DNA from: Ctena decussata
Taxonomy: Eukaryota > Mollusca > Bivalvia > Lucinida > Lucinidae
Assembly: GCA_963989385.1 (NCBI GenBank)
Contig: OZ022508.1
Span: 49,453,087 to 49,517,086, forward strand
DNA: 64,000 nucleotides
Reading direction: 5' to 3'
Part shown: in pieces, positions 1 through 11,217 of the stretch
Numbering within the stretch: the first letter of the stretch is position 1
Layout of the letters: each line of letters begins with the position of its first letter
Translations under genes and position numbers: made by a program
The notes under the pieces: generated by a model
Told to the model about the DNA's origin: nothing
Seen by the model: the letters and a program-made list of their open reading frames with translations, nothing else
The model's database searches: none

Positions 1-295
1 TGAGCGCGTAACTCAGCCATCTTTTAGAATCCATCGTTAAAGAAAAAAGATCACTCTTTCTATTCACGTCCTCTACCATAGACTAGCACGTCCATGGAAA
101 ATTAACTGAACTTTTTGGATGACCCTCGTACCTGTATTTGCCCCTTCTTTTCAATTATCTTCAATTTTTAGATGTTTTTGTCTTTTGCTATCACCCAAAT
201 ACTAAAATTTAGATATTTAATAAATAGCTCTTTAATTGAATAGTCTTTCTCTGAAGACTTGATGTGACTTAGTTATAATCATGCACAGACAATTC

Positions 296-468
296 AGGGG
301 AGTATCTGATGATAATTAAGGATAATTTTTCTTATTTCATGTTGAAACCATATGCTGTGACCCCTCATCTAAACCGTCTCAATGAGACGGTTCAGATGAG
401 GGGTCACAACATATGTTTTTATGCAGATGTAACAAATATTATCCCTAATTATCACTAAATACTCCCTC
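296..468. mobile_element. Foldback MITE with nested perfect hairpin
   Basis: Outer inverted arms (GGGAGTATCTGATGATAATT near 298 and its partner ending near 467) enclose a central palindrome at 349-415. There CATATGCTGTGACCCCTCAT pairs with ATGAGGGGTCACAACATATG around the centre TCTCAATGAGA. There is no coding capacity. The sequence just right of it (CTCTTATCTAGAGCTCTGAA) recurs at 1573, so the family extends past 468. Confidence 0.6.
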
Positions 469-488
469 TTATCTAGAGCTCTGAACAC

Positions 489-1440
489 TCTAAGACTGAT
501 GATCAGTGATCAGGAAAACTGTGACTGTTTTCCAATACAGTATTAACAAAGCCCCTCATTTCTTTGTTTTGATGATGCCAAACATTTGAAATCCACAGAA
601 AACCCAAAATATTTCCATATGATTTATGAAGCAAAACACAGAAATCTACACTTGCAGAAATAACCCATTATATGATGATCAGTTTTCTAATTTAAATGGG
701 AGAGCAGCAAAAAGCACAAACCAATATAAAATGCACAAAAACCAAGCCCTGAACTGATGTAGCAATGACCATGACAGGTATCTTGACTAATATTATGAGT
801 AAGTCATATAAAATTAAACTAATCACCACTACAAGCATGCACATTAAGCCTAGAGCTAGCCGACTCTACCTGAATACAAACCCAATGCAGCATTCATTTA
901 ATTTCTTCATCGCAAATTAACCATTGTTTAAACAAATCAAAATAATAGCAACAAACTGCAAAAATAAATTCTCTTTTATAACAAGCTTCAGCTTTAGGAA
1001 AATCTATACTGCCATATATACATTGTAACACTGTAATATTGAAAAGGTATATTAAAATTTCAAGTGAAATTCAGCTGGTTCAATGTCATATTTTCTGTTT
1101 GCCTAACCTTTGACCTATTCTCATTTTACCATAATAGCCTTTTCTCATAGATTTTTTTAGCAAGAATTAAACTTCGAGGCAAATAGTGAATACCCAGTTC
1201 ACTGAGCTGAGTCTACATTATTGTTTACCTTCATCATTTAATTTTACAGAAAAATACTCTGATACATGTGTTGAAAATTAATGGTCCATTACTGTTGAGT
1301 GCAGAATAATGTATTATAGTTCACAATTTTTACTCCTAAAATTTAGGTAGTTCACTGGGCCTATCAGCATAATCTGACTTGCATCTAAAATAACTAACAG
1401 CTACAGTCTCAAGAGAAAAGCCAGTTTTGTGATAATTCTG
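489..1440. other. AT-rich non-coding sequence, nothing recognised
   Basis: Downstream flank of the minus-strand gene. It probably includes 3' UTR or intergenic sequence. No exon, repeat unit or RNA gene was recognised. Confidence 0.4.
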
Positions 1441-1471
1441 CAATAAGTTTCATCATTTCTCTATATAAAAC

Positions 1472-1595
1472 ACAGGTTGTGACCCCTTATTAGAACCACC
1501 TCAATGAGGGGCCACAATATGTGATTACATGGAGAATGAACAAAACTTATCTCAGACTGATCATCAAAATCTGCTCTTATCTAGAGCTCTGAACA
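1472..1595. mobile_element. Second, degraded copy of the 296-468 foldback family
   Basis: It contains GGTTGTGACCCCTTATTAGA and CAATGAGGGGCCACAATATG as a shortened hairpin. It then shares CTCTTATCTAGAGCTCTGAA with the flank at 466-487. Confidence 0.5.
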
Positions 1596-1683
1596 GCAAA
1601 TACTCAATTAACCAGTGCTCAATTAACAAAATGCTCAACCCATGGAACAGTGAATTTCTTGTGCAAGAGAAGGCAAAGAAAGT

Positions 1684-2001
1684 CTACCTAAATGGCTCTA
1701 AATGACTGGGTGACTCTTGATGTTGGTGCTGCATAGGGTTTTCAAATGAGTCGTGGCCGCCGTAGCCGGGCGGAGTATGAGGCTCATAAGCAGGATGATT
1801 TCTACGATAACTATCACCATAATCATTGTAGAACGGACTGAACCTTGTTGGGGTTCCAGGGCCCCTTGGGGACCCATTCGGAATTGGTGAGCCTCGTTCA
1901 TCGTAGTTTCTCTGTAAACTGGAGTAGGGGGCGTAGTTGTCTGTCTGATCGTGAGGCAGGGAAGACTTGCTACCAAGATTTTCTCGACTGTTTATCTTCA
2001 T
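1684..2001 (-). CDS. Terminal coding exon with stop codon of the same gene
   Basis: The exon starts after TGGTATATTTTTCAG on the minus strand and runs 105 codons to a TAG stop at 1684-1686. It begins MKINSRENLGSKSSLPHDQ and ends SPSHLEPFR. The sequence is low-complexity and hydrophilic, with Pro/Gly turns (GSPIPNGSPRGPGTPTRF), Tyr-containing motifs (DNYAPYSSL, NDYGDSYRR, PPGYGG) and a His/Gln patch (MQHQHQ). GC content is clearly higher than in the flanking introns, as expected for coding sequence. The start Met here is an ordinary internal residue, because the acceptor AG lies immediately before it. No clear AATAAA was identified close downstream, so the 3' UTR end is open. Taken with the other three exons this gives a 218-residue C-terminal region of unknown family. 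Confidence 0.72.
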   Translation of the reverse strand: MKINSRENLGSKSSLPHDQTDNYAPYSSLQRNYDERGSPIPNGSPRGPGTPTRFSPFYNDYGDSYRRNHPAYEPHTPPGYGGHDSFENPMQHQHQESPSHLEPFR

Positions 2002-2450
2002 CTGAAAAATATACCAAATGATTTCTGGGTATGGGGACAACTGTCAAAATTCTAAACTTGAGACACTTACAGTGTGATATCCGCCGCTCCTTTTAATGCC
2101 AGAAAGCTGGAGAACAGTTTGTGCCACCACTGTCAAAGTCAGAAATGCACTACCTATGTAATGTTTTCTGCTAAGAGGCAAGACAAAATTTATATCAACA
2201 ACTATTATTCCCAATACAAGATAGATTTTCACACAATTTACAAGTGTTTGTGAGGTTTTGTAAACAAAGTTGCCACTTACTGGTAACAGTTATCACTGAG
2301 TACACTCAGCCCCAGATAAGGGCAGTAGATGATGGTAAGTCTGAGGTAAAATTTTCCTACGGTCACTTATCAGAGTTGCCTCTCAGAGGCAGTTCTACTG
2401 AAGGGCAACAACCTATGTTACTAGAGATGTTATAGACATTACATCAATTA

Positions 2451-2570
2451 CTGTAATGTGCGTAAGTATTGGGACACCTAAAATAATTAATTTTCCATTT
2501 GTTCCAAATGGAAAATTAATTAATTTACGGTAGGTGTCCCAAAATTTATGCACAATGGCACATTACGGTA
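2451..2570. mobile_element. Palindromic MITE, GGGACACCTA family
   Basis: Near-perfect foldback: GTAATGTGCGTAAGTATTGG with GACACCTAAAATAATTAATT pairs with the right half ending in CACATTAC. The centre is TTCCATTTGTTCCAAATGGAA. It lies in the intron between the last two exons and has no coding potential. Confidence 0.7.
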
Positions 2571-2977
2571 TCATACAATTCTTCTGTTTTACATTTTGTA
2601 TCAATGCTTTGTACTTTTATGCAAGTGTTTTCCCTAAGTTTCGAATCTGAGAGGTTGTTTTATTTTGATGGGTCCCCTATGGACAATTAAGGGTACCACT
2701 GTCTTATTTAACTTGGCTATTTCTTTTTCTTAATCCCATATATACTATTTAGCTATCCTGTGCTTTATTGTTCTACATGATCAATCATGTTCAGTAAATG
2801 AAACCATTTCTGACACCAGAATCCAAAACCATGCTAGTGCTCTATAGTGTAACTTGAGAGTCACAGAGGACTCCCGAGATTTTTCTGGGAGTCCCAGGAA
2901 TATTTCTGAGAGTAAATGAGCAGATTCCTGCATCAGAGAAACCTCTTGTATCTAAATGGTAGGATAGTAGTTAGTAG

Positions 2978-3090
2978 TTCCCCAATGTGCTTGAATATTG
3001 GGACACTCAAAACCATTAATTTTCCATTTGTTAGAAACGGAAAGATAATGTTTTTTTAGGTGTGCTAATATTTAAGCACATTAGGGTATG
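2978..3090. mobile_element. Second copy of the GGGACACCTA MITE
   Basis: CAATGTGCTTGAATATTGGG and ACCATTAATTTTCCATTTGT match the element at 2451-2570. The right end TTTAAGCACATTAGGGTATG matches its right terminus. It is more diverged and lies about 50 nt from the exon at 3142. Confidence 0.6.
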
Positions 3091-3141
3091 ATATATTCAA
3101 AACCCTGGCCTAATTATTTCTTTTCTTATGCTGAGCATTAC

Positions 3142-3301
3142 CTGTCTGGGTCTGTTGCTAGAATTACTATGTAAGGAAACTCTGGAGGAATGTACCGAGC
3201 CGGGGCCACCATTCATGCCCCCATAAGGGTTCTGTTCACCATAGGGGACATGCCCTGGACTGTGATAGGAATCTTCAGGCATGTAGTTCATATTATCCTC
3301 A
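3142..3301 (-). CDS. Coding exon, Gly/Ser/Tyr-rich tail of the same gene
   Basis: This 160-nt exon lies between a CTGTCTTTTCAG acceptor and an ACAG/GTAATG donor on the minus strand. One base closes the preceding Gly codon; then come 53 codons, starting EDNMNYMPEDSYHSPGHVPY and ending in SSNRPRQ. It is rich in Gly, Ser, Tyr and Pro, with several possible SH3/WW- or phosphorylation-type short motifs (SSRVSLHSNSS), and has no globular domain. It ends in phase 0 and joins directly to the terminal exon at 1684-2001. Codon use is balanced and the frame is open through the whole exon, unlike the flanking AT-rich intron. The family is unknown. Confidence 0.68.
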
Positions 3302-4378
3302 CTGAAAAGACAGATGTTTTCAATGCTCTTCCAGTATCACTGAGAAAAAAGCCATACCATAACTTGAACATGTTAATATGTTTCATAATTTTTTTAAAGT
3401 CACTTCATTCTTTTTACATGCACAATGCAGTCCATCTAAAAAACTACTCATTATTACATAGATATGGATATAACACAGCCATGTATCAGCTCTCAAAATT
3501 TAGCATTTTACAAAGGAGTTATAGAAAATGACGATTAAAACTAGATTTCCTTTAATGCCAATTTCCTGTGTAAAATTTCCCTGTAAAACACAATTTACTT
3601 GTGACAGTCTATTCCTATGGACTCCCAGATGGAACCAGAAGGGACTGCACTGCTCATTATGAGTGGTCTCAATGTGCTCATTCAAAATTTAGATTTTTTT
3701 AAATACTTTTTTGGTCTGCTCAACTGTACTGATCAGTTTGTTTCTGTAAAGCATATATGCATTTCTTTCTTTCTTTATGAAACCATTTGAAAACTACATT
3801 ACATTATGATCAATGACTCATTTAAAACCACAGATTAAGTTCTATTATGTAACAGAACAACCTGTTGGTTTTGGGTTCGGTCATAAATTAGGTAAAGTGA
3901 CATGGAAAGTAATTCTTTCATACCAGTGTACCTAGCATATTTTCAGTATGACTCATTGACATTGTAGTACTGTGGCCAATTGTTCTTTCTATGTAAGTAC
4001 TAGTCCAACAAGTCAGCCATCAAAATGAAAGTTTAATATCATTGTCGCTCTTAAAACAATCCATCAGGTACCAAACTTATGTAGAATTTGTCAACACTAA
4101 TAACAGACAGACTTGTACAAGGACTCTTGTGGTATATGCAGCAGTATATGCAGAAAATTCTGCAACATCAGATTTCTCAAGCAATGGTGCACAGCTCCAT
4201 ATAATGAGAGGCTTTGATGATAATTTAAATTCTGGGAGAGTTTATTTATCTGGCTTTCTAACTCACTTGAGGCCTAACACACAGCGGTGAGGGTATCCAT
4301 AAGGCCATGGAGGTCCAAACTATTTTTCAGTTCTATATGGAGAAGAACAATAAGTGGTAATGTTAGGAGATAACTCAC

Positions 4379-4414
4379 CCAAAGTTCATATTTCCTCGGT
4401 TTTCCAACTCCTGC
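4379..4414 (-). CDS. 36-nt microexon-like coding exon of the same minus-strand gene
   Basis: The exon is bounded by TTCTCTTTTCAG and GGTGAGTTATC on the minus strand. It begins with one base (G) that completes the codon opened at 46688, reads 11 codons (QELENRGNMNF) and ends with GG. That GG is completed by the first T of the exon at 3142-3301 to give Gly. The size is divisible by three, so skipping this exon would keep the frame and alternative splicing is possible. An alternative acceptor 4 nt downstream would change phase and break the join, which is why the first AG was chosen. A longer open frame runs through here in another phase, but it continues into both introns and does not connect to the other exons. 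Confidence 0.58.
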
Positions 4415-4472
4415 CTGAAAAGAGAAAACAAGAAACATGGAAATGCCATAAAAACACCTTCCAACATATAAA

Positions 4473-4715
4473 GGTAAAGGTTTCCCATAGCCTAGTGGAC
4501 ATCTTAGGCACAGAATATAAAAGGCAAAGGCCATCCCTCTCCTATTGCTGCATTATCCTTTGCTGCCTTATCCTTTCCTGCCTTATCCTTCCCTGATTCG
4601 GAAAAGGTACCATTTGGGCTGACAGAGAAAGTTTTACAGTTATCCAACCTAGGATTCGAACCCATGACCTTCTGCATCGTAAGTCACTCTAACCACTTGA
4701 CCATGGTGCCTCTCC
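4473..4715 (-). mobile_element. tRNA-derived SINE, type B
   Basis: Read on the minus strand, the right end has a tRNA-like head with an A-box-like TGGTCAAGTGGTTAGAGTG and an intact B box GGTTCGAATCC (complement at 4651-4661). A body follows with the GGAAGGATAAGGCAG motif repeated two to three times. A related copy is at 22806-23057. Confidence 0.65.
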
Positions 4716-4898
4716 ACCATAATTATACATGTACTCATATTTTCATTTAGATGCTTGTAATACCATTACCCTTTCCCTAGACTTGGTCAAGTTACAGACT
4801 CAAAAATTTTACTTGAAAAAATTCTTAAGGCTTACATTATTATTCCAATCTGCCTGGATCATGGTAATAGTTTACTCAGTACCAGCATCAACACCTTT

Positions 4899-5116
4899 CA
4901 GTGCTGGAAACTCACAAGATTTGTGTGGTGGCCCAAAAGCAACACAGGCCTAATTTTCAGTGGCCCAAATTATCCACTACCTAAAGCTTCCATTCATTTA
5001 GTATTGCCATAAAGATAAATTTGGGCCACTAAAGGTCATATTTTGGGGATTTCTGGTCGCCCTGGACAAAAAATAGGCGCATTTGGCCACCGGGCCACTG
5101 GCCGTTTCCAGCACTG
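4899..5116. mobile_element. Non-autonomous hAT-like element with 5-bp target duplication
   Basis: Terminal inverted repeats CAGTGCTGGAAAC and GTTTCCAGCACTG bound 218 bp. The element is flanked by CCTTT at 4894-4898 and at 5117-5121. The CAGTG ends suit the hAT superfamily; a 5-bp duplication would suit the hAT5 group. There is no transposase. Confidence 0.68.
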
Positions 5117-6003
5117 CCTTTGACCTTGAAGGTGAAGGCCATATACAAACTTTAACTTCATGATGGGCAAGCATCAGCAGGCGAGCAATGCTGTCCACTG
5201 ACAGTTCTTGTTTAGAGCTGTCACAACAATATCATAATGCAATAAGAAAACTGAACCAATATTTTCACCAATATCAAACAATGCTATTTTGGGGTAAATC
5301 ATAAAACCCAGATAGTTGCAAAATGTAATTTTCTTTTAAAGTTCAGTTTTCCTGAATAAGGATTTTATCTGATTCAAAATATCTATAAAGAGTGGAATTC
5401 ATCATTGCAAAATGTAAAAGATGGTATTCCATCTGAATATTGTAAAATCTGGGGCATGACATTAACATACTACTTTGACAAAAACAACATATCATGACAT
5501 GTATCCCAGTATGGCTGTCAAATATATCATGATGGTTGAGTCCTCATATTGTGATAGCCAAGGATATTCTTGCAGCTAGCTTTCTTGAAAATCTGTTAAA
5601 CTGGGAGCATTTTCATCAGATTTCTTGTAACCAGGTTAATTGGGTATGGAAATTTCTTCATTAACATAAGGTACATTGCTGAACACCTTACTCCAGTGAT
5701 GAATTCCAATTATTTCTAAAGGCTTATGTATTACCTGAGCAGCTGTCATAACAACTGCTCCTAACTCACTGTTCTCCATCATGTATTGCATTTCAATATG
5801 TTGGGGCTAAGTGAGTTATGCAAGAAGTTTGGTGCTGTATGTCATAATTATGAAATGAAAAAATAACACTTCTAGGGTGTACCGCAATTTCTCAATTACC
5901 GCAATTGTATCAGGACACCTAAACCAATTTCTATGCACATCTTAAATTTCAAGAAGTTGCTGCATGAGATGCTTGTTTAACCCATTCCATTTGGGATACC
6001 TGG

Positions 6004-6072
6004 GCAAACAGTTTGGATCCAGATCAGGACCCACAAATGCCATGGGCCTGATCTGAGATCCACACTGTTCGC
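6004..6072. mobile_element. Hairpin MITE (GCAAACAGT family), diverged copy
   Basis: GCAAACAGTTTGGATCCAGA pairs with ATCTGAGATCCACACTGTTC plus GC. Related hairpins are at 7825, 8160, 29931, 31862 and 47649. Confidence 0.6.
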
Positions 6073-6323
6073 TGCCTAGACATCATTTCTACAAGAGTTA
6101 GTTAGACCAACAGTGATTTTTTTACAAATCTCCTTCTTTGAGTCCCAGGACTCACAAGACCTAAAATCTTTGCATCCCAAGCTCAAGGGTTTGCATCTTT
6201 ACTGAGATGCAAAAGCAATATTTTCTCTGCATCCCAAACTTAAAGGGCTTCAAAAGGACAAGCCCTATAAGTAAAAAATAACCAACGTGAAGCTCCTGTG
6301 GTCACAGGAATAAAATAAATCAC

Positions 6324-6511
6324 CTGTTGTCTCACTGTCAGACAGCCTATTGGATTTGGAGACATCCGTTGTCATTTCGGATTCGGAAGTTTGATCGGTC
6401 GCATCATGATCTGCAACATCTGGCCTTGCGTGTTTGTCTTGCCCAAGAAGACCAAATAATGTTTGCTGCTTTGAATCAAGTTTGATCTTTTTCTTGTTTT
6501 TTCGGAGGCAT
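6324..6511 (-). pseudogene. Decayed N-terminal exon of a transposase-like protein
   Basis: On the minus strand an ATGCCTCCG start is followed, after a one-base frame slip in an A run, by a basic stretch (RKNKKKIKLDSKQQTLFGLL). An acidic/polar linker then runs to ACAACAG/GTGATT, a plausible donor at 6324. From memory, a Lys-rich segment followed by KQxTLFGxL resembles the N-termini of hAT-type transposases. It lies inside CAGTG-ended inverted repeats, which supports that reading. The frameshift means it is not functional as read. No downstream catalytic exon was found in the element. Confidence 0.4.
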
Positions 6512-6602
6512 GATTACTTTTTGACCCGGTGTATTGATGAAAGTTTGCACTTAGGTAAAAGACATCACCGTGGTCGATAATACTATGTTCCTCCGGTACT
6601 GG

Positions 6603-6665
6603 ACAACTACTAATAAGGAATAAGGAATAAAATTTTATTGCACAGATATACCCTAATCATGGGTT
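6603..6665 (-). mobile_element. LINE-like 3' tail (minus orientation)
   Basis: Read on the minus strand, an AATAAAA signal is followed by short (ATTCCTT)n repeats, the style of an invertebrate LINE 3' terminus. No reverse-transcriptase frame is adjacent. Confidence 0.35.
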
Positions 6666-6708
6666 ATAGGCAAATGACTATACAACAATGTTGGTAACAT
6701 TTAACAAA

Positions 6709-6748
6709 ACACACACACACACACACACTCACACATACACACGCATGC
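6709..6748. repeat. (CA)n microsatellite
   Basis: A run of AC dinucleotides that degrades to ACACATAC/CGCATGCGCACAC. Confidence 0.9.
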
Positions 6749-7824
6749 GCACACATACAATTACATCAATATAAACATTATTTGCTGTTCAATACAGTAA
6801 TAGCAATGGTTTGGAGTATAAGATTGAGACTATTGATTATTGGTATTACCGGTAGACTTCGGTATTTAGCGGGAGTAGGAAAGACTATGGTACTGTTTTT
6901 TACCAGTAATATAACAATCTGCTAATGCACCGTTGCTATAATTCTTAAAACGAAAGTAGCTTTGTAAACGAAGCCGAAATCGGAAGTTGGACTACCGATC
7001 GGCTATTTTTATGCATCCCGGAACGCGGCCAACGAAATATTTTGCATCCTCTGGGAAAATTATGCGTCTAGGACGCAGGACGCAGGGGTAAAAAAATCAC
7101 TGGACCAATATTGTCAAAATATTCTTGATTTTTGATGCAGATGACAATTTCAGCAGACGACAAAAACTACCCAGAATGCAATGGGTTAAGTGGCAAAGTC
7201 CATAACAGAATATGATGTCACTGTGTTATTCAGTGGCTGATATTGTATGACCAGAGATCAGTAGTATTAAGATCCTCTCTGCATACTGTATTTTCCTGGC
7301 AGAGTTCATCTCATGAGCAATTACTCAAACCCAGCAGACCCTCAGCTCCACGGGTGTTTTGGATGAGACTCAACTGGATCAACTGACATCTCTGTTGGCG
7401 GAATGTAAAATCCAAGTGCATCCAGCACCTAGTTTATTGAGGAAAATCAAGAGCCTATGTGCTATGGGTTGATGTGCTACTTGGGAAAATACAGTAAAGT
7501 ATATAAAGTAATGGTAAATTACTTCTTTCTCACCGACTAACTCTGTCAAATAGTTTCACTCATGAACAACAGAGACCAGTAAATAAAAGCAATACTTAAA
7601 TAAAAGACTAGGTCTTTCCTTTGTTGTTTGTGGCTATGTCAAAGGAACATTATCTTCAATTCTTTACCAAAAGGTAAATTATATAGCCCAGTGTAATTTT
7701 TTCAATTACTCAAATTTATTTTCTAAAACCATTTCGGTTCAGATAATTAAGCATGATCATAATTACCTAAATATCAGGATGGCCTCAAATCACTTTTTTA
7801 CCATTTAAAGGGCCAAAACTGAAA

Positions 7825-7891
7825 GCAAACAGTGTAGATGCAGGTGAGGTGGCTAATAATAAGTTGCCTCATCTGGATCTACAATGTTGGC
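7825..7891. mobile_element. Hairpin MITE (GCAAACAGTGTAGAT family)
   Basis: GCAAACAGTGTAGATGCAGG pairs with CATCTGGATCTACAATGTTG. Arms are about 30 nt around a short AATAATAA loop. Confidence 0.65.
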
Positions 7892-8159
7892 CCTTTTTTT
7901 CTTTGAATTTTTAATACTGTATAGCTTAGCAAAACTTTTGAAATTTTGCAGACATACAGTCTGTTGTCTGCGATTTTGGTGCTGTAAAGGTGTAACTGAA
8001 TCTACTTTCTTTGAAAAGCCCAGTAATCTTAACAGGTGACCATACCACCCCTAAAAATTCCAAATATTAGGACACTAAAATAATTACCATAATTGTCCTA
8101 AAATTGGAACAGTGTGGTTTTACAGAGCAGTAATGTGCCCAAAAAATGCAAATGGGATG

Positions 8160-8226
8160 GCAAATAGTGTAAACCCTGATCAGACTGCTCCTTGAGGAGC
8201 AGTCTGATCTGGGTTTGCACTATTTG
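8160..8226. mobile_element. Near-perfect hairpin MITE, GATCAGACTGCTCC variant
   Basis: GCAAATAGTGTAAACCCTGA and GATCAGACTGCTCC fold onto GGAGCAGTCTGATC and onward to CACTATTTGC with a 4-nt loop. It appears inserted in a copy of the GGGACACCTA MITE, whose fragments flank it at 8055-8110 and 8230-8260. Confidence 0.65.
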
Positions 8227-8671
8227 CTCGGCCTTACCTGTCCCAATATATAGAATTTTCACGTTACTGCATGAAGGCAGTGGTCGGCAGTCTGATCATG
8301 TTCTTTAATGTTAGGTATGACAATACTACTGCCAAAACCTTTGTGTAAATCTGGTACCGGGTATATCAACTTCCTTCCTTGAAAGTATATTTCCTTTCTT
8401 TTATTATCCACACTTTGTATTTGAGTCTCTCCTCGGCAAGAACCCAACTTGTGGGAAACGGAAACATGGATTCTCCCATATCAAAGTCAAGCCCAAGATC
8501 AAGGACCAGCCTGTGCATCTATGAATCTCTGGTCTGCCGTCCATTATCACACTGTGGGTAAATGATCATCAGACAGTTCAGATTTATGGGCGATCTAGGT
8601 TTTCACTGGTTGCTGATGCAAACCCTTTTTTTTATGCATATACATCTGATTTTCTACAACAGTACATGTAT

Positions 8672-8883
8672 AATGACTTGGGATGGATAGATGACTTGCG
8701 ATTTTACGTCCTTTTCAACAGTATTTCAGTCATATCAGGATGATGGGAGGGTTATTATGAAAGACTGTACATATGTGCAATGGAATCCCATTTACAACTG
8801 AAAAGATTTCCACCTCCAGCTGGAATCAAAGGTAGGACCCATAGATCAGCAGTCATTGCTAAACCCACTGAGCTGCCAAGGCT
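8672..8883 (-). mobile_element. tRNA-derived SINE, type C (degraded head)
   Basis: On the minus strand it begins with a tRNA-like GGCAGCTCAGTGGGTTTAGC. The body ends in AACCCTCCCATCATCCTGAT and the complement of CAACAGTATTTCAGTCATAT. A better preserved copy is at 15690-15873. Confidence 0.55.
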
Positions 8884-8889
8884 CCGATG

Positions 8890-9700
8890 ACTTCGAAAAA
8901 CTTGATCTCTGTAACTTGGCTAATTCCTGTAACAGGCTTGTCTAGTTTGGAATGTCTACTACCAATCTGGAGATTTTATAAACATTTGGCTGAATGTACA
9001 CCTTACAGCCGGCTGTCGTCCAATCTGGGTTAACATTTAGAGTCAATATGCACCCCAGTAAACCAAATAGCTAAAATTCTACTGAAACAGTGTAAAATGC
9101 CCAAACATAATGATTACTAGAGTCAGGAAACGGCTTGCCCACAATGCCTCTGTAAACATGGTAAAGCTGGGCAGTTAAAAGTATGGTTTGATAGCCTAAT
9201 TTAAAAGGACAGAAGCCTGTGTAGTTCATAGGAATGTTCAAACAAAACAATGCTACCACATTCTTCAGTGTTTTATAGTATTGAATTTTTGCCACCTGTG
9301 CACCCATTTAATTCAAACTGCTTGCTAAATGCAAGATCTTTACAAAGCCACTTGACAAAATGTATTTCTGAGTGAAGACTTGATTTTGTGGGTCAAACCA
9401 TGTAAACTGGGGTGAAAATAAAAGGCCATCGGCCAAGTGTCACCTGCCGTTTGAAATGTGTCACAAACTGCAGCCCTTTATTCCGTTTCAGAGTAACTGT
9501 ATGGCCAAAAACAGAAAATATGTGTAAACCTGGTAAGCAAATAATAATTGAAGCATAAGCAAAGACATATACCCAACAATTACTGGGCCTCTATGAGGTT
9601 ATAAAATACTTAAGTTCAGAACTGGGCGTATATGTGTAAAATCAGGTTACTGAAACTTTAGGCCCTTAGAGAATGCCCAAAACATCAAGACTGTATACCC
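8890..9700. other. Intronic sequence, nothing recognised
   Basis: AT-rich with short open frames only. No repeat family or exon is supported. Confidence 0.4.
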
Positions 9701-9749
9701 AATAACAAAATACAGTACTGGTTTCATGGATTACTCTATTTCCTCGTTA

Positions 9750-9990
9750 CACGGTGGGCTACAACTTTCGTGGATACACGGATTATCACTGTACACGGTG
9801 GGCAATTACATAACCGTCCACGAGCCATATTTGCTTCCACGATCGGATCGTGAATCAAGGCAAAACACGGTACACGGTGTATCTAATTAAGTCGGTCCTA
9901 ATTAAATACACCGTGTATCGTGTTTCTTTCCTGGATCAAATCAACACGCTACACGGTGTATATAATCAATAGCTCCTGAGCATGCACGGT
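9750..9990. repeat. Left subterminal ACACGGTG motif cluster
   Basis: ACACGGTG or its complement occurs repeatedly (near 9750, 9793, 9870, 9908, 9953), mixed with CGTGGAT/CCACGA motifs. Confidence 0.65.
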
Positions 9991-10382
9991 CCACGAGGAG
10001 CTGCGTATTGTCAGCTTCTCTCTTTATATATACATTGTTTTCGTTTCTAGCATATAATTCATTTATTCATATCCACCATTCGTCGTTCGAACCAGAAAAG
10101 ACTTAGCTTCGCCTTACATTACATGAGCATATATGCATCTGCGTATGCAGCAGTTTTGAAGAAAATGCTATTGTTTCGACAAATAATCAGATGCTGACTT
10201 GAAACACGGGAAAAATGCTGCTACGTGGAAGAGTGGGTAGAGGAGGGCTTATTGCGGAGTTGGAGCGCTCATGTATGTTTGTCTAAACGCCGCTTCCTAA
10301 TATATAAAATCGGCTGTATCATATGGGTGTGCAGTGATTGATAGTGACTCCTCGCCGCCGTTCATGTCAAACGTCCGTCCAT

Positions 10383-10890
10383 AACCCCTAAGTCAATGTT
10401 TATGAAATCCGCAAAGATTCAGAGAATGATTCATAAAAAAAAACTGTAGAAGGAGTTGCGCACACAAGGCACACACTCAACAGATCTTCTGATGCCAAAA
10501 AATAAACTGATTGAATTCGCAAAGGGGGAAAAGTGGTAAGATTTACCGACCCAAGCACATACAGTAAGCCATGCGCATAATTAATACAGACCATGAACAA
10601 GAAGTATGCAAACTGTAGAATAATTCATGGAAACCTGCAAGAGGAGATGCGCGCATGAAGGCCAACTCAATAGGTCCCTTAGTCGCAATTATGAAAACTG
10701 TAAGAGGGGTTGCACACACAAGATTATTTACTGAAAGAGACTTCGGATGCAGAAAAAGTGACTAAATTCGCAAAGAGAAAGAATACAAAATATTCGATCA
10801 TAATTCCTGACTAAGCCATGTGCGTATTTACACGCCATGAAAAAAGAAGCCCGCAAAGCTTCAGAATAAGTTATAACAAATACTACACAT
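10383..10890. repeat. Degenerate tandem repeat, three partial units
   Basis: The block (ACTGTAGAAGGAGTTGCGCA, CACACAAGG) recurs as CCTGCAAGAGGAGATGCGCG near 10635 and CTGTAAGAGGGGTTGCACAC near 10697. The later segment ATTCGCAAAG ... AAGCCATG(C/T)GCGTA ... CCATGAA recurs near 10510-10600 and 10765-10845. Confidence 0.55.
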
Positions 10891-11217
10891 AAGACTTCTA
10901 CTGTCAAGGTGGGCGGAACCACGGAACTACGGAAAGCCAAATACTATGTCCCCTTGCTTTTCTTCGAAAAGGCGGACGACAGTAATCTTTTATTTTGTTA
11001 GACTAAAAAAATCCTCCCACTTGCGCTTAATCTCATTCATTGTCGGCTCTTGTTTAAAAAGGCGCTAGCATCACATTATCTGTCCTGACGTGAAAACAGT
11101 TGGTAATTCCGTGTTCTAAATCTCCAAATTTTTGTTAGGGCCAACAGATATGGGATTCTGTTTTACTATTTATTTCCTATTTATTAAAAATATCAAAATT
11201 ATTTAAAAGAGCTATAT

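Larger units (their letters stand above)
6111..7102. mobile_element. hAT-like DNA transposon remnant, 992 bp
   Basis: Ends CAGTGATTTTTTTAC and GTAAAAAAATCACTG are inverted repeats. Flanks GACCAA at 6105-6110 and 7103-7108 look like a target duplication, although 6 bp is not the usual 8. Inside are a decayed transposase-like exon (6324-6511), a LINE-like 3' tail at about 6603-6665 and a CA microsatellite. The element is therefore itself invaded and old. Confidence 0.6.

Noticed and set aside
4274..4534. 86-residue minus-strand frame through the exon at 4379-4414
   Set aside because: It runs in a different phase through both splice sites; the phase-2 reading joins all other exons, while this one joins none.
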